Source: Carallia brachiata
Lineage: Eukaryota > Streptophyta > Magnoliopsida > Malpighiales > Rhizophoraceae
Reading direction: 5' to 3'
NCBI GenBank assembly: GCA_021464245.1
Contig: JADCRB010000016.1
Coordinates: forward strand, 5,077,250 to 5,141,249
Length of the DNA: 64,000 nucleotides
The stretch's first letter is position 1. Every line of letters starts with the position of its first letter. Of this stretch, positions 1-12,457 are shown piece after piece. Position numbers and translations under genes: made by a program. Under the pieces are notes generated by a model that ran no database searches, was not told where the DNA came from, and saw only the letters and a list, made by a program, of their open reading frames with translations.

Positions 1-20
1 TTGGGGATTATGATGAGATT

Positions 21-834
21 ATGTACAACTATGAGAAGAGTGGAAGAAGGGTCGGAGTTATGAACCTCATGGATGACTTCAAGAGTGTAGGGGATGCTTG
101 TAATCTTCATGACGCCGGTTTTGTAGGTTTTGATTTCATATGGATGAATGGCAGTGCGGATGGTGAAAAATTCTATGAAAAGTTAGATAGTGCTTTAATT
201 AATGATTGTTTTGTTGATATTTTTCTTGGGATTTGTGTTTCTCACAGGTTTGGTTCTGATCATAACATATTAGATATCAAGCTTGGTGTGACGTCTTTTA
301 CAAGGCAGATGAGAAACAAAGGTTTTCGACTTGAAAAATGCGGCTATGAGATCCATCATGTGAAGATGTGGTTACAAAATCGTGGGGGCATGCTTGTCAA
401 CTTTTTCCTTACATCAAATTCGCAAATATTATCTCATGGTGTAGCCAAGCTAAAGAGGTATAAACAGACTGCTTTCGGTCATGTAAATATATATCTTAGG
501 AGGTTCCAAGTGCGCAACAATCTCTTGAGTATACTGCGCTGATCTCAAAAAATTTGGCAAAACTAAGGCATATCCAATCATTTATTGATGAGCTCCTAAA
601 GCGAAAAGAGGCCATATGGGCACAACGAGCTAGGGTGGAATGGCTACAAGAGGGAGATAAGAATACTATTTTATTTTATGCAAAAGCAATCGAACGCAAG
701 AAAAGAAGTTTCATTCGTGGGTAGTGGATGACAACGACAGTGTCGTTCAGATTGATGTGGATATTGCTTAGGCATTCAAGTCCTATTTTGAAGCTTTTTT
801 CTAGTCTCAAAATAATCTCTGCTTGCAATCAATA
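21..834 (+). pseudogene. LINE ORF2 relic, endonuclease end and linker
   Basis: An open frame from 21 to 542 covers the last part of an endonuclease/exonuclease/phosphatase fold (GFVGFDFIWMNG, then FGSDHNILDIKLG). Coding similarity continues past the stop at 540-542 in shifted frames, through a linker including AQRARVEWLQEGDKNT, up to the hAT insertion. In functional elements nicking by this domain starts target-primed reverse transcription. This copy has stops and frameshifts. The frame before the insertion joins without loss to the codons at 4911 onward. Confidence 0.75.
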
Positions 835-842
835 CTAGATAC
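835..842. repeat. hAT target site duplication, left copy
   Basis: CTAGATAC, identical to 4903-4910. In the LINE frame the codons before and after the insertion join cleanly if one copy is removed. Confidence 0.93.
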
Positions 843-3800
843 CATAGTTTTTAAAACCGGACCGGTTATTGAACCGATGAAAAGGCTGGGTCACCGATTT
901 AGTGGTCCAACCGGTGACCCGGCGGTTGAACCGGCGGGTCAATTCCTATTTAATAAAATAATTACAAATACTTATAATTTTATTACATTTTAATAACAGA
1001 AAATTAGCATAATTATAAAATAAAAAAAAAATTAGAAGCCTACTTACAACAAAAAATACTAATATGTGATATCATGAAACTAACATGTAATCCAAAAATA
1101 CTACATTTGTAGCATGAAACATAAGTAAGATTAAACTTAACAAGAGATTTAGCGCATCCATCCTGGAGTGTCACTCATAAACTCATCAATCCCGTCACAT
1201 TGGACAAATGAAGGAGTTTCTGTCAAATTAAAGTCTTGATTTGCACTGCCTATGGCATTTTCCACTTCATTCTCATTTCCTTGTCCTTCATCATGTTTGT
1301 CTTCATCGTCATCAAGGTCAACAGTATTAACTTCATCTACAAAAAAATATTTGATATTATATCATTATAAATTATACTTTAGTATACATGTGAATAAAAA
1401 AAGATAGTATGTAAATTACCATCAATTTGATTGGAATCAAAACTACATGCTGCCAAGTGACGACGAAATGTCTCGAGCTCATCATCTTTTAAAGTAGAAG
1501 GTTCCTCCTCTAACACCCAATCGCATACACTTCTTTTTCAAAATCAATCGGATCATAATTTCGACCCTTGAAGTGATTCCTAAATACCAATTGGCATTCC
1601 AACACAAATAAGCATTAGTTTGAGAAAAAAATTAGAGAAAACAAAGATTATTACCTTTGTTGCAATCTTAAATTGCAATAAACATAAACCAGATCATTGA
1701 GCCTTTGATGTTCTAATCTATTCCTTTTTTTTTAATGAATATGCTAAAAAATGCTCCAATTCCTCTCACAACCAGAAGCACTGCATATTTGACTTAAAAC
1801 TCAAATTACAAGTTTTTGTAAATTTGGTGCACTACTTCCATAACATCTCCACCACTCATCTAGAAAAACAAAAAAGAAGATATCAATTCAATTAAAATTG
1901 TAAGTCAAATTAAATAAAAGAATACTAAACCAAAATAAAAGAGCTTACCAGGAGGCATGATATGACGATCAGCTTTGGCAGATACACGCCCAAAATCACC
2001 TTCTGCATTTCTAAAGAGTCTCATTTCATTAGTTATTTTGGTTATCAAATCTGTCTTTCCGTTAGCATATCTCTCTATCACATCCAATAATCCAGAAATA
2101 GCTCCATTGTGTCTTTCCAATTCAATCTCATCAAGACTTTTCTCATATTGAAATGAGGGATTTAACCAATATCCAGCAGCATGCAAATTTTTGTACAATT
2201 GACTATCCCATCGATTTCTAGCAATTTCCAAGTATGGTTCAACTCTCTTTCTTTTCTTTAGAAATCTCCTCTGCATTTCATTATTAGCCCTATGCATAGC
2301 TTCAAACAAATATCCCATAGAAGGCCTATCATCGCTATCAACAATTCAGCACACGAACCAAAGGCTCAGTGAGTTATACAATAATGGCACACTCCTTCCA
2401 AAATACTGAATCAAGTACATGATCAACAAACTTTTTGGCTTTATTTTCTTTAGCATAAGCTGACAATATCCAATCTCTAGATGTCACCATAGCTCTCAAG
2501 GCATCCTTTTGACTCAATATACTTTGCAAAGCAATAAAATTAGTCGCAAACCGAGTGGGAGCCGGACGAAGTATCTCTTTTCCATTAGTAAATTGTCTCA
2601 TCAAATATAATGGATAGCGATAATTGTACACATATTTGGTAATCTTTGAAGCATGTGTTACACTTTGCTAACTTCATCAAGCTTACCCATATCATGAAAC
2701 ATTAAATTAACACAATGAGCAGCACATGGAGACCAATATAAGGTGGGAAACTCCTTTTCTAATAGTCTACCAGCAGCAACATAATTTGCAGCATTATCAG
2801 TCACCATATGGACAACATTTTCAGGGCCAACAAACAAAACAACATCTCTAAACAACTTGTATAACAACTCAGCAGTTTTTGAAGCATCCGAAGCATCAAC
2901 AGATTTCAAGAAAACTGTTCCTTTGGGGCAATAAACAAGAAAATTAATAAGGGTTCTTCTACATCCATCTGTCCACCCATCTGCCATAAGGGTACAACCA
3001 GTCTCCTTCCATGTCTTACGGTAGCTATCAACAAATGTTCTCACTTCCTCAACATTTTTATTCAATAAATAACCACGAAGACTGTGCATATTTGGCCCTT
3101 TATAACCAGGACCCATGCTAGCAATAGCATCTATGGTTGTTTGATAATACACAGAATTCACAGAATTGAAAGGAATGCAAGCATCAATCATCCATTTTGA
3201 GATAGTGAGATCACACCTTTCTTTGGCCTCCTTGCTGTGAAGCACACTTTTGAGAGTAGGTTGAGCACCGGGAGTTGTTCTTGGCATAAAATAACAACCA
3301 ATTCCTTTTTTACTACCAATGTCTTTGCCTTGCTTTTTTGTAGAAGACACACCTTTTATTTTATTACTTGGAGGTGGCATATGACTGGATGCAATTTCTT
3401 AAACCTCATTATCTCCACAATCTCTATTTATTTGCTCTTCAGTTTCATGATAAGATGCATACTTCTTATACTCTTCCATAATTTCATTTTATTTCCTTTT
3501 CTTTGTTGCATGAGCATCCATGGATTCCTTTATTTGAAATCGAACATCAGGTGGTACTTTAAGGCATGACTGTACATCACCTTTTATCCCAGCTAAATGG
3601 TGCTTAAATCGATTAATTCCACCACCACCAATAACTCTTGCACAATACAAACACTCTATTTTCTTTTGGTTACCCATAGAAATTAGTTTGCAATGACCCC
3701 AGGCAACATCCACTTTTCCTCTCGTGTAAGTTGGAGATGAACTTGGAGTAGAATCATTCAAAGATTGTGTACTATTATCACCAGTAAAAGACATTTTCTC

Positions 3801-4902
3801 TAACTGAAAAAAAAATTACAACAGTTATATAACTAACAAAATCAAAACTGGACTAGTATTTGTGCAAATTGATTTGCTAATTATAATAACTTGTTTATCA
3901 TTAACCTTTAAAGAAAAAGCTTTACATTCTCGGTAAACAACAAAGCACATGGGGATGAATTACAAATGAATGTTTGCTAATATTATGCCATCATCTAAAT
4001 CTATGCGTTAATTATTACAAATGTCTAACAAATTTCGTCCCTCCACCCCCCTAGATCGTACCAAATTGGAGAAAGAAGCACTTACACCAATGCACAAGCA
4101 TGAGTGCAGCCAAAAAATGCACTAAACAACCCATATGAATCAGTTGCTTTTATCCCATTCTAATCGGGTCCCTCGTGCCACACAATTGGTAACATAACCT
4201 GTTGATCCTTTGAGAACTCTACCCATTTTCTAGACAAATCAACAATCAATCACAAAATTGAACACCACATAGTTGCTTTTTATAAACCATGGGTGATCGG
4301 TCATAATAGCTTTTTTTAATGGACCCAGAATTGAACCCCACAAGCAATCAATTGATGATTTTTAAAAAACCCAGAAAATAGCACTCAATTTGAATTAAAA
4401 TTACAGTACAAGGTTATATAGATAAAAATTAAAAACAAGATGGAATTTTATATAAAGAAAAAAACAAAGAAAAATACAAGAAAAAGGACCTGTGTGGAGA
4501 AATTCTGGAGAAGGATTTGATCACAAATGAGATGGTGGACAAATCTCCAAGTATGAGCTAAGCAAGCGCAAAGAAGCGAAGCGAAGCGAAAAAAAATCGA
4601 GAAAAAGACACCACGACGGGAACACGAAAAAATTGAAAAATAACAAACGAAATTTTAGGTTAAGTTTTTAAGTCAAACGGTATCGTTTTGGGTATGAAAT
4701 AAGAGAAATAAACCGAATAGCATTGAACCGTCCGGTTCAACGGTTTTTGGGTCACCGGTTCAAGCCGGTTCATATCGGTTCAAGCGGTTTTTAGCCGGGT
4801 TGATTCCTATACTGGTTCCATGTGAAAACCGGACCGGCCCACTCTTCGGTTCACCGGTTTTTCGATCCGACAGCCCGGGCCGGTCCGATTTTAAAAACAC
4901 TG
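843..4902 (-). mobile_element. hAT DNA transposon with intact ends and a broken transposase
   Basis: The element is 4,060 bp long and flanked by the perfect 8-bp direct repeat CTAGATAC at 835-842 and 4903-4910, the target duplication length of hAT elements. The ends are inverted: the left begins CATAGTTTTTAAAACCGGAC, and the right reads CAGTGTTTTTAAAATCGGAC on the opposite strand. Both subterminal regions are rich in CCGGTT motifs (about 850-940 and 4700-4890), which in hAT elements typically bind transposase. The transposase gene lies on the minus strand at 1149-3794. The exact duplication and matching ends suggest a fairly recent insertion. Confidence 0.93.
1149..3794 (-). pseudogene. hAT transposase relic (BED zinc finger, DUF659, hAT C-terminal domain)
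   Basis: Read leftward from 3794: a BED-type zinc finger (CLYCARVIGGGGINRFKHHL, about 3670-3590); a DUF659-like core (ADGWTDGCRRTLINFLVY near 2990-2930, and SPCAAHCVNLMFHDMG near 2740-2690); then, after probable introns, a C-terminal dimerisation region (a WWRCYG-like start near 1850 and CSASGCERNWSIF near 1780-1745). An acidic tail ends in WMR and a stop at 1151-1149. Damage includes in-frame stops near 3489 and 3402, a frame break with a stop near 2655, a stop near 2373, a frame break near 2345, and stops in the C-terminal domain near 1800 and 1743. The order of parts is complete, but no functional product is possible. Confidence 0.85.
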
Positions 4903-4910
4903 CTAGATAC
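4903..4910. repeat. hAT target site duplication, right copy
   Basis: CTAGATAC, identical to 835-842. It directly follows the right terminal inverted repeat. Confidence 0.93.
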
Positions 4911-7640
4911 AATTAGTGCACAGGTGGCTGATCATATGAACAACAAACTGACATGTCAATTTACAATAAAAGAGATATACCAAACCCTAACCCAAATGCA
5001 TCCCACAAAGGCTCTAGGGCTAGATGGCATGCCAACAAATTTTTTACTAGTATTTTTGGCCCATCATTAGTGATGATGCGACAGCTAAGACATTAAAAAT
5101 TTTTAATAATAGAAGAATCCATGTCATATTAACCAGACACATATTTATCTAATCCCCAAAGCCTATTTTCTAAACATGTGCAAGGATTTCTAACCTAGAA
5201 GACTTTGCAATGTGATTTTTAAGATTGTCACCAAAACTTTTGCTAATTAGTTAAAAGTGTTATCCTCCTTATTATTTTGGAGGCCCAAAGCATATTTGTA
5301 TTAGGGTTTTTGATCATTAACGATATTTTAATTGCTTTTAAGTTTTTTCATAGCATGAAGCACATGTATAGGGGGGAGAATGCGTATATGGCTCTCAAAC
5401 TAAATATGAGTAAAGCTAATAACCAGGATGAGTGGACTTTTCTAGAGCAAATTATATTGAAAATGGCCTTTGCAGCACAATTTGTTCAATTGATTATAAG
5501 ATGCATTTCTTCAATTTCATATTCAATAATTGTGAACTCAATATTAAGTAAGCCTTTTAAGCCAATGAGGGCTTTGTGTCAAGATGATCTTTTATTTCCT
5601 TACCTTTTCTTTATTTACTGTAGAGGGATTATCATTTATATTTGACAAAGCTACCAATAAGGGTCAAATTTATGAGTTGCAAATGTGTGGAAAAGTCCCG
5701 ACAATCACTCACTTGTTCTTTGCAGATGATAGTCTCTTCTTTATTGAGGCATCACTTTCAAAGTGCCAATATCTTAAACGCATTCTTCAATCCTAGAACC
5801 ATGCTTCAAGCTAACGGATCAACCTTAGACAAATTTGAGGTCTCACTCAACCACAAGCACCATCACAGCTTAAAAATGCTATATGTAATAGCTTGAATAT
5901 CATGTCATCAAAAGACCCTTTGAAATTTCTTGGATTGCCTATGGTAATTTGCACTCAAAAAAGAAGATCTTTGGATTAATTCTGGATAGAATACAAAAGA
6001 AGTTGAGCAGCTAGAAGGAGAGACTCTTGTTACATGTAGATAAAAGAAATTTTACCTAAGGCTATTTTCTAAGATATTTCAACATATGTTATAAGCTGTT
6101 TCTTGTTACTGCAAACTCTGTAGAGGAGATAAATAACTATGTTGGCAAATCAATTCTAGTGGAGTAATTCACTAGACTTTTTGGGCCAATATGCCAACTA
6201 ATAAGGCCAATAGTGGTATCAACTTTCACGATTTCCACCTATCTAATTTGGTCATACTTGGGAAATAAACCTAGTACGTACATCTTACAAGCTCGTTACA
6301 ATCAACGAGAAAGCCTACTGGCAACCAAACTAGGATTTTTCCAAGTTGTTCTTGGTGAAGTATTTTACAATCACGTTAGTTAATCAAAATAGGAGCAAGA
6401 TTGGTTATTGGAGATGACACTAAAGTGAACATCTGAGAGGATTATCGGTTACCTAATCAACCTGGGTTCAAAGTTTATTTGCCTAGAGTTTTACTTGAAT
6501 CAAATTTGGTATAATCCTGAATTGATTATGACACGAAGAGTTGAAAGCTGAGTCTTATCAAACAATCATTTTTCCCCCATGAAAGTGTCCATATCCTAAT
6601 AATCCTTCTTAGTCTTCAGGAGGAAACAGACAAGCTGATTTGGCACGTAGATCGCTTCAAGAATTACACGATAAGACGTGCATACAATCTAGAAAAAAAT
6701 TTGGCAAGTTCATTTAATCTGGCTTTTTTATCCTCTTAACCAAGGTCTCGTGTATAGAAGCACCTCTAAAATATCCAAGTGCTAAGTAAAATTAAGCACT
6801 TTCTATAGAGAGCTCTCAAAGACTTTCTGCAAACTTAGCATAGAAAGTGATAATGTTAAATACCACCTGTCGGTGATGTGACTTGTTGGATGAGACTATT
6901 TCTTGTCTCCATATATAGTGTCCTTGGGTGGTTGGAGTTTGGCTTCTTAGCCCTTTGGGGTTGCACATCAAAGATTACTTGGAAGGCAACTTTTATGAAA
7001 GGTTCTCTTCTTTCCCATGGCCATGAGCCTCTCAAAATTGCTACAATGGTTTGTTAAGCACTAAATAGTTGTGGAAAGAACTGATATGGACCTTTTTCTA
7101 GTCATCAAACAAGTGCTTACATTATACAATGACTATAAGGATAAGGAGAAAGTAGTCTGTCCAGATAGAAGACAGATGAGCTAGACACTGTCGAATATAG
7201 GATCTTTGAGAATGAATCATGATGCCACAATTAGGTCAAGCAGAGGAAGATTGGGCTATGTGTTTATGAATAAGAGAGGGCATATAGAGCTTGCTATTTT
7301 TTAAGGCCTTGATAGGGATTCCTCTACTCAGCTTCTTAAAATTTTTATATTCAGGCGGTAGTGAAAAAGGCTAAAGATCAAAGATTACGAAGTATATATG
7401 TTGAGTAGGACTACCTCCCTACAATCAATGTAATTCAGAAGCAACTTTATAGCATAACCTCTTTTGGATTGATTGCGGAGGACATATGGCTTCTCTCCAC
7501 CAACTTCTCTCATTTTCATCATTTTCTAAAGTGGCAACTATGTTGCACAGGTAATGGCAAAAAAGGCTCTTAAGCATAACGGCAAATTTTTTTTAGATGC
7601 TAAAACTGTTAGTCATGTTTTTTCTTTTCCTAATATTAAT
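4911..7640 (+). pseudogene. LINE ORF2 relic, reverse transcriptase and RNase H
   Basis: Reverse transcriptase landmarks are visible in several frames: IYQTLTQMHPTKALGLDGMP near 4970-5030 (the plant LINE 'KAPGPDG' motif), a 'GLRQGDPLSPYLF'-like stretch near 5565-5610, and HLFFADDSLFF near 5710-5745, which holds the catalytic FADD box. A 'FLGLP' stretch lies near 5925 and a decayed thumb/connection follows (LPKAIF, ISCFLLL near 6050-6110). The RNase H-like part (NHDATIRSSRGRLGYVF near 7210-7265) ends near 7600. Stops are frequent, so no protein is expected. It belongs to the same element as the relic at 21-834. Confidence 0.8.
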
Positions 7641-7696
7641 GTAAAGAGGTTACAGTCATGAATAAAATATCCATCTTTTCTCAAAAAAAAAAAAAA

Positions 7697-9370
7697 TAAA
7701 TGTGTGATCATTCTTTCAGCTATGTCATTATGTTGTGATGTTTTCTAAACAATTTTCTTAAGTCTAATGTCACGGTATTTGCAATATTTTTCAAAAGGAT
7801 CTATGAAACTCTTGCATTGCTGCTGTAACACATTTTAATGGCTTTTTGTTTCTTTTCTATGTTGACATGAAAATGTTTAAACATGTCTAGAACTTGATAT
7901 TTTGATCTTAATGTAAAAGTCCATATTTTCCTCGAGTAATTGTCTATAAAACAAAATATATGCACCTCCAAGAGACTGAACAGATATAGAACAAACATCA
8001 TAATGGACAAAATTCAAGATATAAGGTTTCTTAGAAGGAGATGAGGATCTGCAAAATACAATTCTTCATGCTTTTCGATCAACCAATGAGTGCATGTTTG
8101 TAATAATGTCCTTTGCATAAAGAGAAGTTTTTTCTAGTATGGATTTGAAGTCCTTTCTCATTAAGTGACACAACTATATACGCCATAGTTCGCATAACTC
8201 AACTCCATTTATATCTCCCTCATAGAGCTTAATCTCTTTTGAATATAAAGTGACATTTCTTTCCTTTTGCTACAATAAGAGAACATTTAGAGAGCTTCCA
8301 GTTTCCATCGCTGAAGGTAGAGGTACCAAAAACTAACCCTACTCGAGTAATCCGATTTAACCTGCTAGCAACCTAACTTGACCTAACCTACATTAATTGA
8401 AAAAGTCAATAATCCACAACCTAACTCTACCTGAACTTGAAGTAACTCGAAACCTAAATATCCGTATCTGAAACGACCCAAAACCCAAATAGCTAGAATT
8501 TGAAATGAGTTGAAACTTGAATAACCTAAAACCCGAATCTCATAAACCTGAGTAACTTGAAACCTGTAATAATCCGACCTAATCTGAACCAAACCTGACT
8601 TGAAATTTTAATTCATTTTAATGTAGACTCAAATTTTTAGATACTTTTTAATTGAAATTTTTTTTAATTTTGTTTACTTTTATTTATGAATGCTAATTTT
8701 TTATATGTAAATATTTAAACTATCAATCATTTAATTTAAAATTTTCAATTATAAAAATAAGATAAAATGTAAAATTTGTAATATTATTATTAATTAAAAT
8801 TATTATTACAAAAATAAATTTATTGAACTACTTTTGTGGTGCATATGCATTTAATTATGACAATTCGAAAACACAACTATTTTGCTGATCTTTTAAAATT
8901 TATGACTGTCAATATGTAATAGCATATTATTTCATATTATTTCTTTTGCTGACAAACATAATATTTCTTCTTATTTTTTGAATTCAAAATTTTATTTTCT
9001 TTTCTATATAGTCATAACACATTATTTCCACGAAAAATATTTTCTTTACTATTTTTTTTTTTTTGTTTACTGACAAATAATAAGTCCTTTTTAACTTGAG
9101 ACCCAAGATACCTGAAATCCGAATGACTCTAGATCCAAATGACCAAGACCCAAATGACTTGAAATCTGAAGCAATTTGATGCACAACTGACCTGACCCAC
9201 CCGTTTGCTACCTCTAGCCAAAATTGTAATATAATCTTCATCATCAAGTGTCCTTTTAGAGATTAACTGAAGAATAATATGTGGAACTTACCCTCACATT
9301 TTTAAATAATAGTTTGCATCTAGTATTTGCTTCAAGACATTTATCACCAAAACAAGCAATTTTGGTATTA
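7697..9370 (-). pseudogene. Ty1/copia polyprotein relic, protease to integrase region
   Basis: Read leftward: a decayed stretch before integrase (LISKRTLDDEDY near 9270-9230), then, after an inserted small element (8318-9216), DGNWKLSKCSLIVAKGKK (8310-8255), a GAG-pre-integrase-like stretch (about 8200-8060), the integrase core start (FCFIDNYSRKIWTF near 7945-7905) and an integrase 'AERM' box near 7720. Frames shift several times. The relic stops at the LINE poly(A) end. It is a dead fragment interrupted twice by other transposons. Confidence 0.75.
8318..9216. mobile_element. Small nonautonomous element with TAGAGGT ends, inserted in the copia relic
   Basis: The left end reads TAGAGGTACCAAA and the right end reads TAGAGGTAGCAAA on the opposite strand, similar to the short ends of many plant hAT elements. 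Subterminal DNA (8340-8600 and 9090-9200) is filled with degenerate repeats of a CCTGAAACCCGAAT-like motif, and the middle is AT-rich. No coding sequence is seen. The eight bases on each side (8310-8317, 9217-9224) agree at only four positions, so the target duplication has decayed or the ends are slightly off. The copia reading continues on both sides. Confidence 0.6.
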
Positions 9371-10390
9371 GTCATTGATATATTTGATACTTGCATAGGT
9401 ATTGTGTGGTTTAAAAGCTTAAAATGATGAATTATTTTTGCAATTTATAGGGTTCTTAGTGGTTTTTACTTTTTCTATTGTTTTGTGTTTTGTTGGGCAA
9501 ATTGGCGAAAAAAGAATGAAATTTGATGGTTAATCAGACCTATCGGGAGAATCTAGAAGAATTGGAGATCACGACTTGATGTTTAGGCCAGTTCTCGATG
9601 TGAGAAGCTGAAGAGAATGAAAATTCGTGGTTAGACTATTTTTTGTTGGATCGGCATTGATCATGCACCGATTTGGGTCTAGTTTTCCTCAGTTCAAATC
9701 TCATAAGACTTGACTGTTAGTAGACTGACCCTAGTCAAGGGCTGTTTGCTCTCTAGATGGTAGATCAACACTGGTCCAGTTCACATCTAGTGTCGGTATG
9801 GTTTGTTCGTTCAACCTGTGACTTTCCTAAGTCTTTTTGAAGTACACATTTTTTAAGGCTATTTTGGGAGTATTTTTGACACCCAAAGAAATACATATAT
9901 AAACCATAAAATATTTGGAATTAGGGGACACCATAATAGCGAAGAAAACACAATTTGGAAGAAAAGGAGAGAAAAAGCGAAGCGATTGATGGGGACCAAT
10001 TAGGGCTTCAAGTTCCTCACATCTAGACGAATTTTTCATCTCTTATTTCTTATTTCATGACTTTCATTAGATCAATTTTTTATTGTCTTTGGGTTTTTAG
10101 TATGAATTGCTAAACCTCAAACTAGGTTACATCCAACTAGGGTTAGAGATGTAACCAAGTTTGACGGTTGGATTATTTAATTTTCATAGATATTTTGCTT
10201 GTCTTTTGAATTAATGTTATGTTAATTTGGAGATTATGATTTGATTTATCTACCTTGACCTTCATGTTACTTTTATGTCTGATTTCCATAAAATAAATCT
10301 TAGGATTATGTTGACATTAACCATGGACTAAGTAGATGAACGTACAAAATGTGAGATAAAATATGAAAAGTTTATATGATGTTAATAAAA
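9371..10390. other. Degenerate intergenic DNA, probably old retrotransposon sequence
   Basis: No gene is seen. The stretch 9440-10200 has the look of a decayed LTR-retrotransposon untranslated region, but I found no matching partner in the window and cannot name the family. Confidence 0.35.
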
Positions 10391-10394
10391 TTTG

Positions 10395-10625
10395 AATACA
10401 TGATGGATACAGAAGCGGTGAAAGAGATATTATAGTTGTGAGGTTTCGCTAATGACTTGCATTTACAACAGGGTCCTACTATCGTACATTGTGACAGTCA
10501 AAATACTATACATTTGACCAAAAATCAAATGTATCATGAGAGAACTAAATAAATTGATATTGGGTATCATTTTGTTCATAAAATTATATCACAAGGAGTG
10601 GTCTCAGTGAAATAGATGAGTATAA
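10395..10625 (+). pseudogene. Ty1/copia RNase H C-terminal relic
   Basis: The + strand encodes TEAVKEIL, then GFANDLHLQQGPTIVHCDSQ (with the catalytic Asp of copia RNase H) and NTIHLTKNQMYHERTK, followed by a decayed 'HIDIRYHFV' segment (IDIGYHFVHKIISQG). Two internal stops follow TEAVKEIL. The orientation is opposite to the copia relic at 7697-9370, so it belongs to a second element. Protein sequence ends about 140 bp before a polypurine-like AAAAGGGAAGG run, as expected for the 3' end of a copia element. Confidence 0.75.
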
Positions 10626-10769
10626 TTGGCAATCTTACAAATATGATGATGAAGGTTATCCTTACGATTAAATTTGGATTTGATCTTTGTCTGTAATAAT
10701 TGATGTATCAAAAAATACAGTTTGAAAAGAACTATGAATGTCATGACATAATCAAAAGGGAAGGTGGAG

Positions 10770-11185
10770 ATTTATTGAAGTGTGTGTTATGCCTTTAATT
10801 GTATTGAGAAAAAAAAAAAAAAGGGAGAATAGCAGAGTTACTAGTGGCAAGTTGTAGGCAATTTGCTTGCATTGAAATGGACAAGATAAGTTATCATGTT
10901 GCCTTGATTTTTGCAATGACATTTGGTCGAGATTCATGGCTATAAAAGATAGTCAACGTTCTAAAAGAGAATATCATCTGAGTGAAAAATATATATATTG
11001 AGTATTTGAGAGTAAATATTGAAAGTTCAGTGACTTTAGGTGTATTTGGGATTTTGAGCATTAAGGTATATTAAGTGCATCTTATTATTTCATAATGAAA
11101 TATTCTGTGACTATTTTTATTGTAAACATAGATTATAAGTTAAATCACGTAAATTTTCGTGTCTTTAAATTTTGTGCATATTATT
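10770..11185 (+). repeat. Probable 3' LTR of the copia relic
   Basis: It follows the polypurine-like tract at 10754-10768. It contains a decayed U3/R/U5-like stretch ending near 11185 in an AT-rich region. No second LTR exists in the window, so both boundaries are approximate. Confidence 0.4.
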
Positions 11186-12101
11186 ATTAGTAACTTCCAG
11201 TAGTTAAATTCAAATGTAAATACTTGTGTCTTTGCTCTATGGAAGCTTTTAAGATTTTATGTTCCATTTTTTTATTAATAACAATAAACTTCTTACATAA
11301 TTTGGGTTGCTTATGCAAACTGAATGGTAATGGAGCTGTGAACTTTCTTTTTATGATTTTTTTTTTCATTTTTTGAGTTAAAATATCTTTCATAAAATTG
11401 TGAAATATTGACTGTAAAATTTCAAATAACAATTGACATGGACAAAATTTAAATATTTTGACTCCTCAAAATGTAATAAAATGACAAATAATTGTAAAAA
11501 TATAACTAATAGTATTAATAATTCAAAATACTTTTTTAAGGATACTTTTTTTTTTTTCCTTTTGAATTTAAAAAGAAAAAAAGGCATCGTACATCATGGT
11601 ATATATGAGTTGAAGTTGAGAGTCTACTCGTTGCAATCCCTATTTAACCATTCCATTGAGCAAGCTCACTACTAGTACAGCGTGTCTCCTCCTCACCTAA
11701 ACGTGATATTAATAAGTCTAAAACCTATTAAATTCGTAAGAGCCACTTGAAACCACGCCTTAACAAATTCCTTTTATTTGAGGGTGTAGACAAGAATGCA
11801 AAAACTAGAATCATACCAAAAAAATGGAAGAACTACTGAATCACTAATCAAATTACTTCTTCCAACAATATGTACTTTACTTTTGGTCATGTTTATTGTA
11901 TGCGTGTAATATATTTTTTGTATTTATAAGGAAATTGCCAGCTTGTGAGTTATAAGCTTAGCTACGCTTACGATTATGAGAATAGTTCAGCTATACTGAG
12001 CGACTTGTCGTAAGATATGCTTTTGTAAGAAAATGACAGATTGCTTTTGCCTTTTTCTCAATTCAATTGAAGTCACCGCCTTTCTTTCTAAAAAAATAAA
12101 G
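11186..12101. other. AT-rich intergenic DNA upstream of the TPR gene
   Basis: Open stretches here are short and low in complexity. I see no recognisable gene, RNA or element. Confidence 0.5.
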
Positions 12102-12457
12102 AGTTAATATACAAAAATATTATTAATTTTTTAAATTAATAAATTTTTCATTAATTTTAAAAAATAATAATTTATTTATCTTTAAATATTTTTGTAATAA
12201 ATTTACCATATAATAATTTTATATGAATAAAATCTATCAGTTTTGATGACAGATTTATAAAATTATATTTATTTTGATAATATAATAATCATATAAATTA
12301 ATGTCATATTATCGGAATATATAAATTCTATTTAAAAAATTTTAAAATCTATTAGATTTATTATAAAAATATTCAATGAGGGACAAATTATTACTTTTTA
12401 AAATTAATATTAAATTTATTATTTTAAATAAAATTGATAATATTTTTTATATTAACC
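12102..12457. mobile_element. MITE with (G)GTTAATATA ends, copy 1
   Basis: It starts AGTTAATATACAAAAATATT and ends with a sequence reading GGTTAATATAAAAAATATT on the other strand. Homology of the arms extends at least 50 bp (AATAAATTT...TTAATTTTA). Related copies lie at 19329-19693 and 31095-31453. It sits just upstream of the TPR gene and is the source of the open frame that seems to extend that gene's N terminus. Confidence 0.65.

Larger units (their letters stand above)
1..7696 (+). mobile_element. LINE-type non-LTR retrotransposon, 5' truncated by the window edge, split by a hAT element
   Basis: The + strand shows, in the expected order, the end of an endonuclease domain (about 20-420, with GSDHNILDI, the SDHxP-like end of the fold), a linker typical of plant LINEs (WLQEGDKNT near 640), reverse transcriptase pieces (4911-5900) and a C-terminal RNase H relic (about 7200-7600). 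It ends in a poly(A) run at 7683-7696. The hAT insertion at 843-4902 splits it. Many stops and frameshifts make it dead. The sequence right of the poly(A) is a copia integrase relic in the opposite orientation, so the LINE landed in a copia element. The 5' end and its target duplication lie outside the window. Confidence 0.85.
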
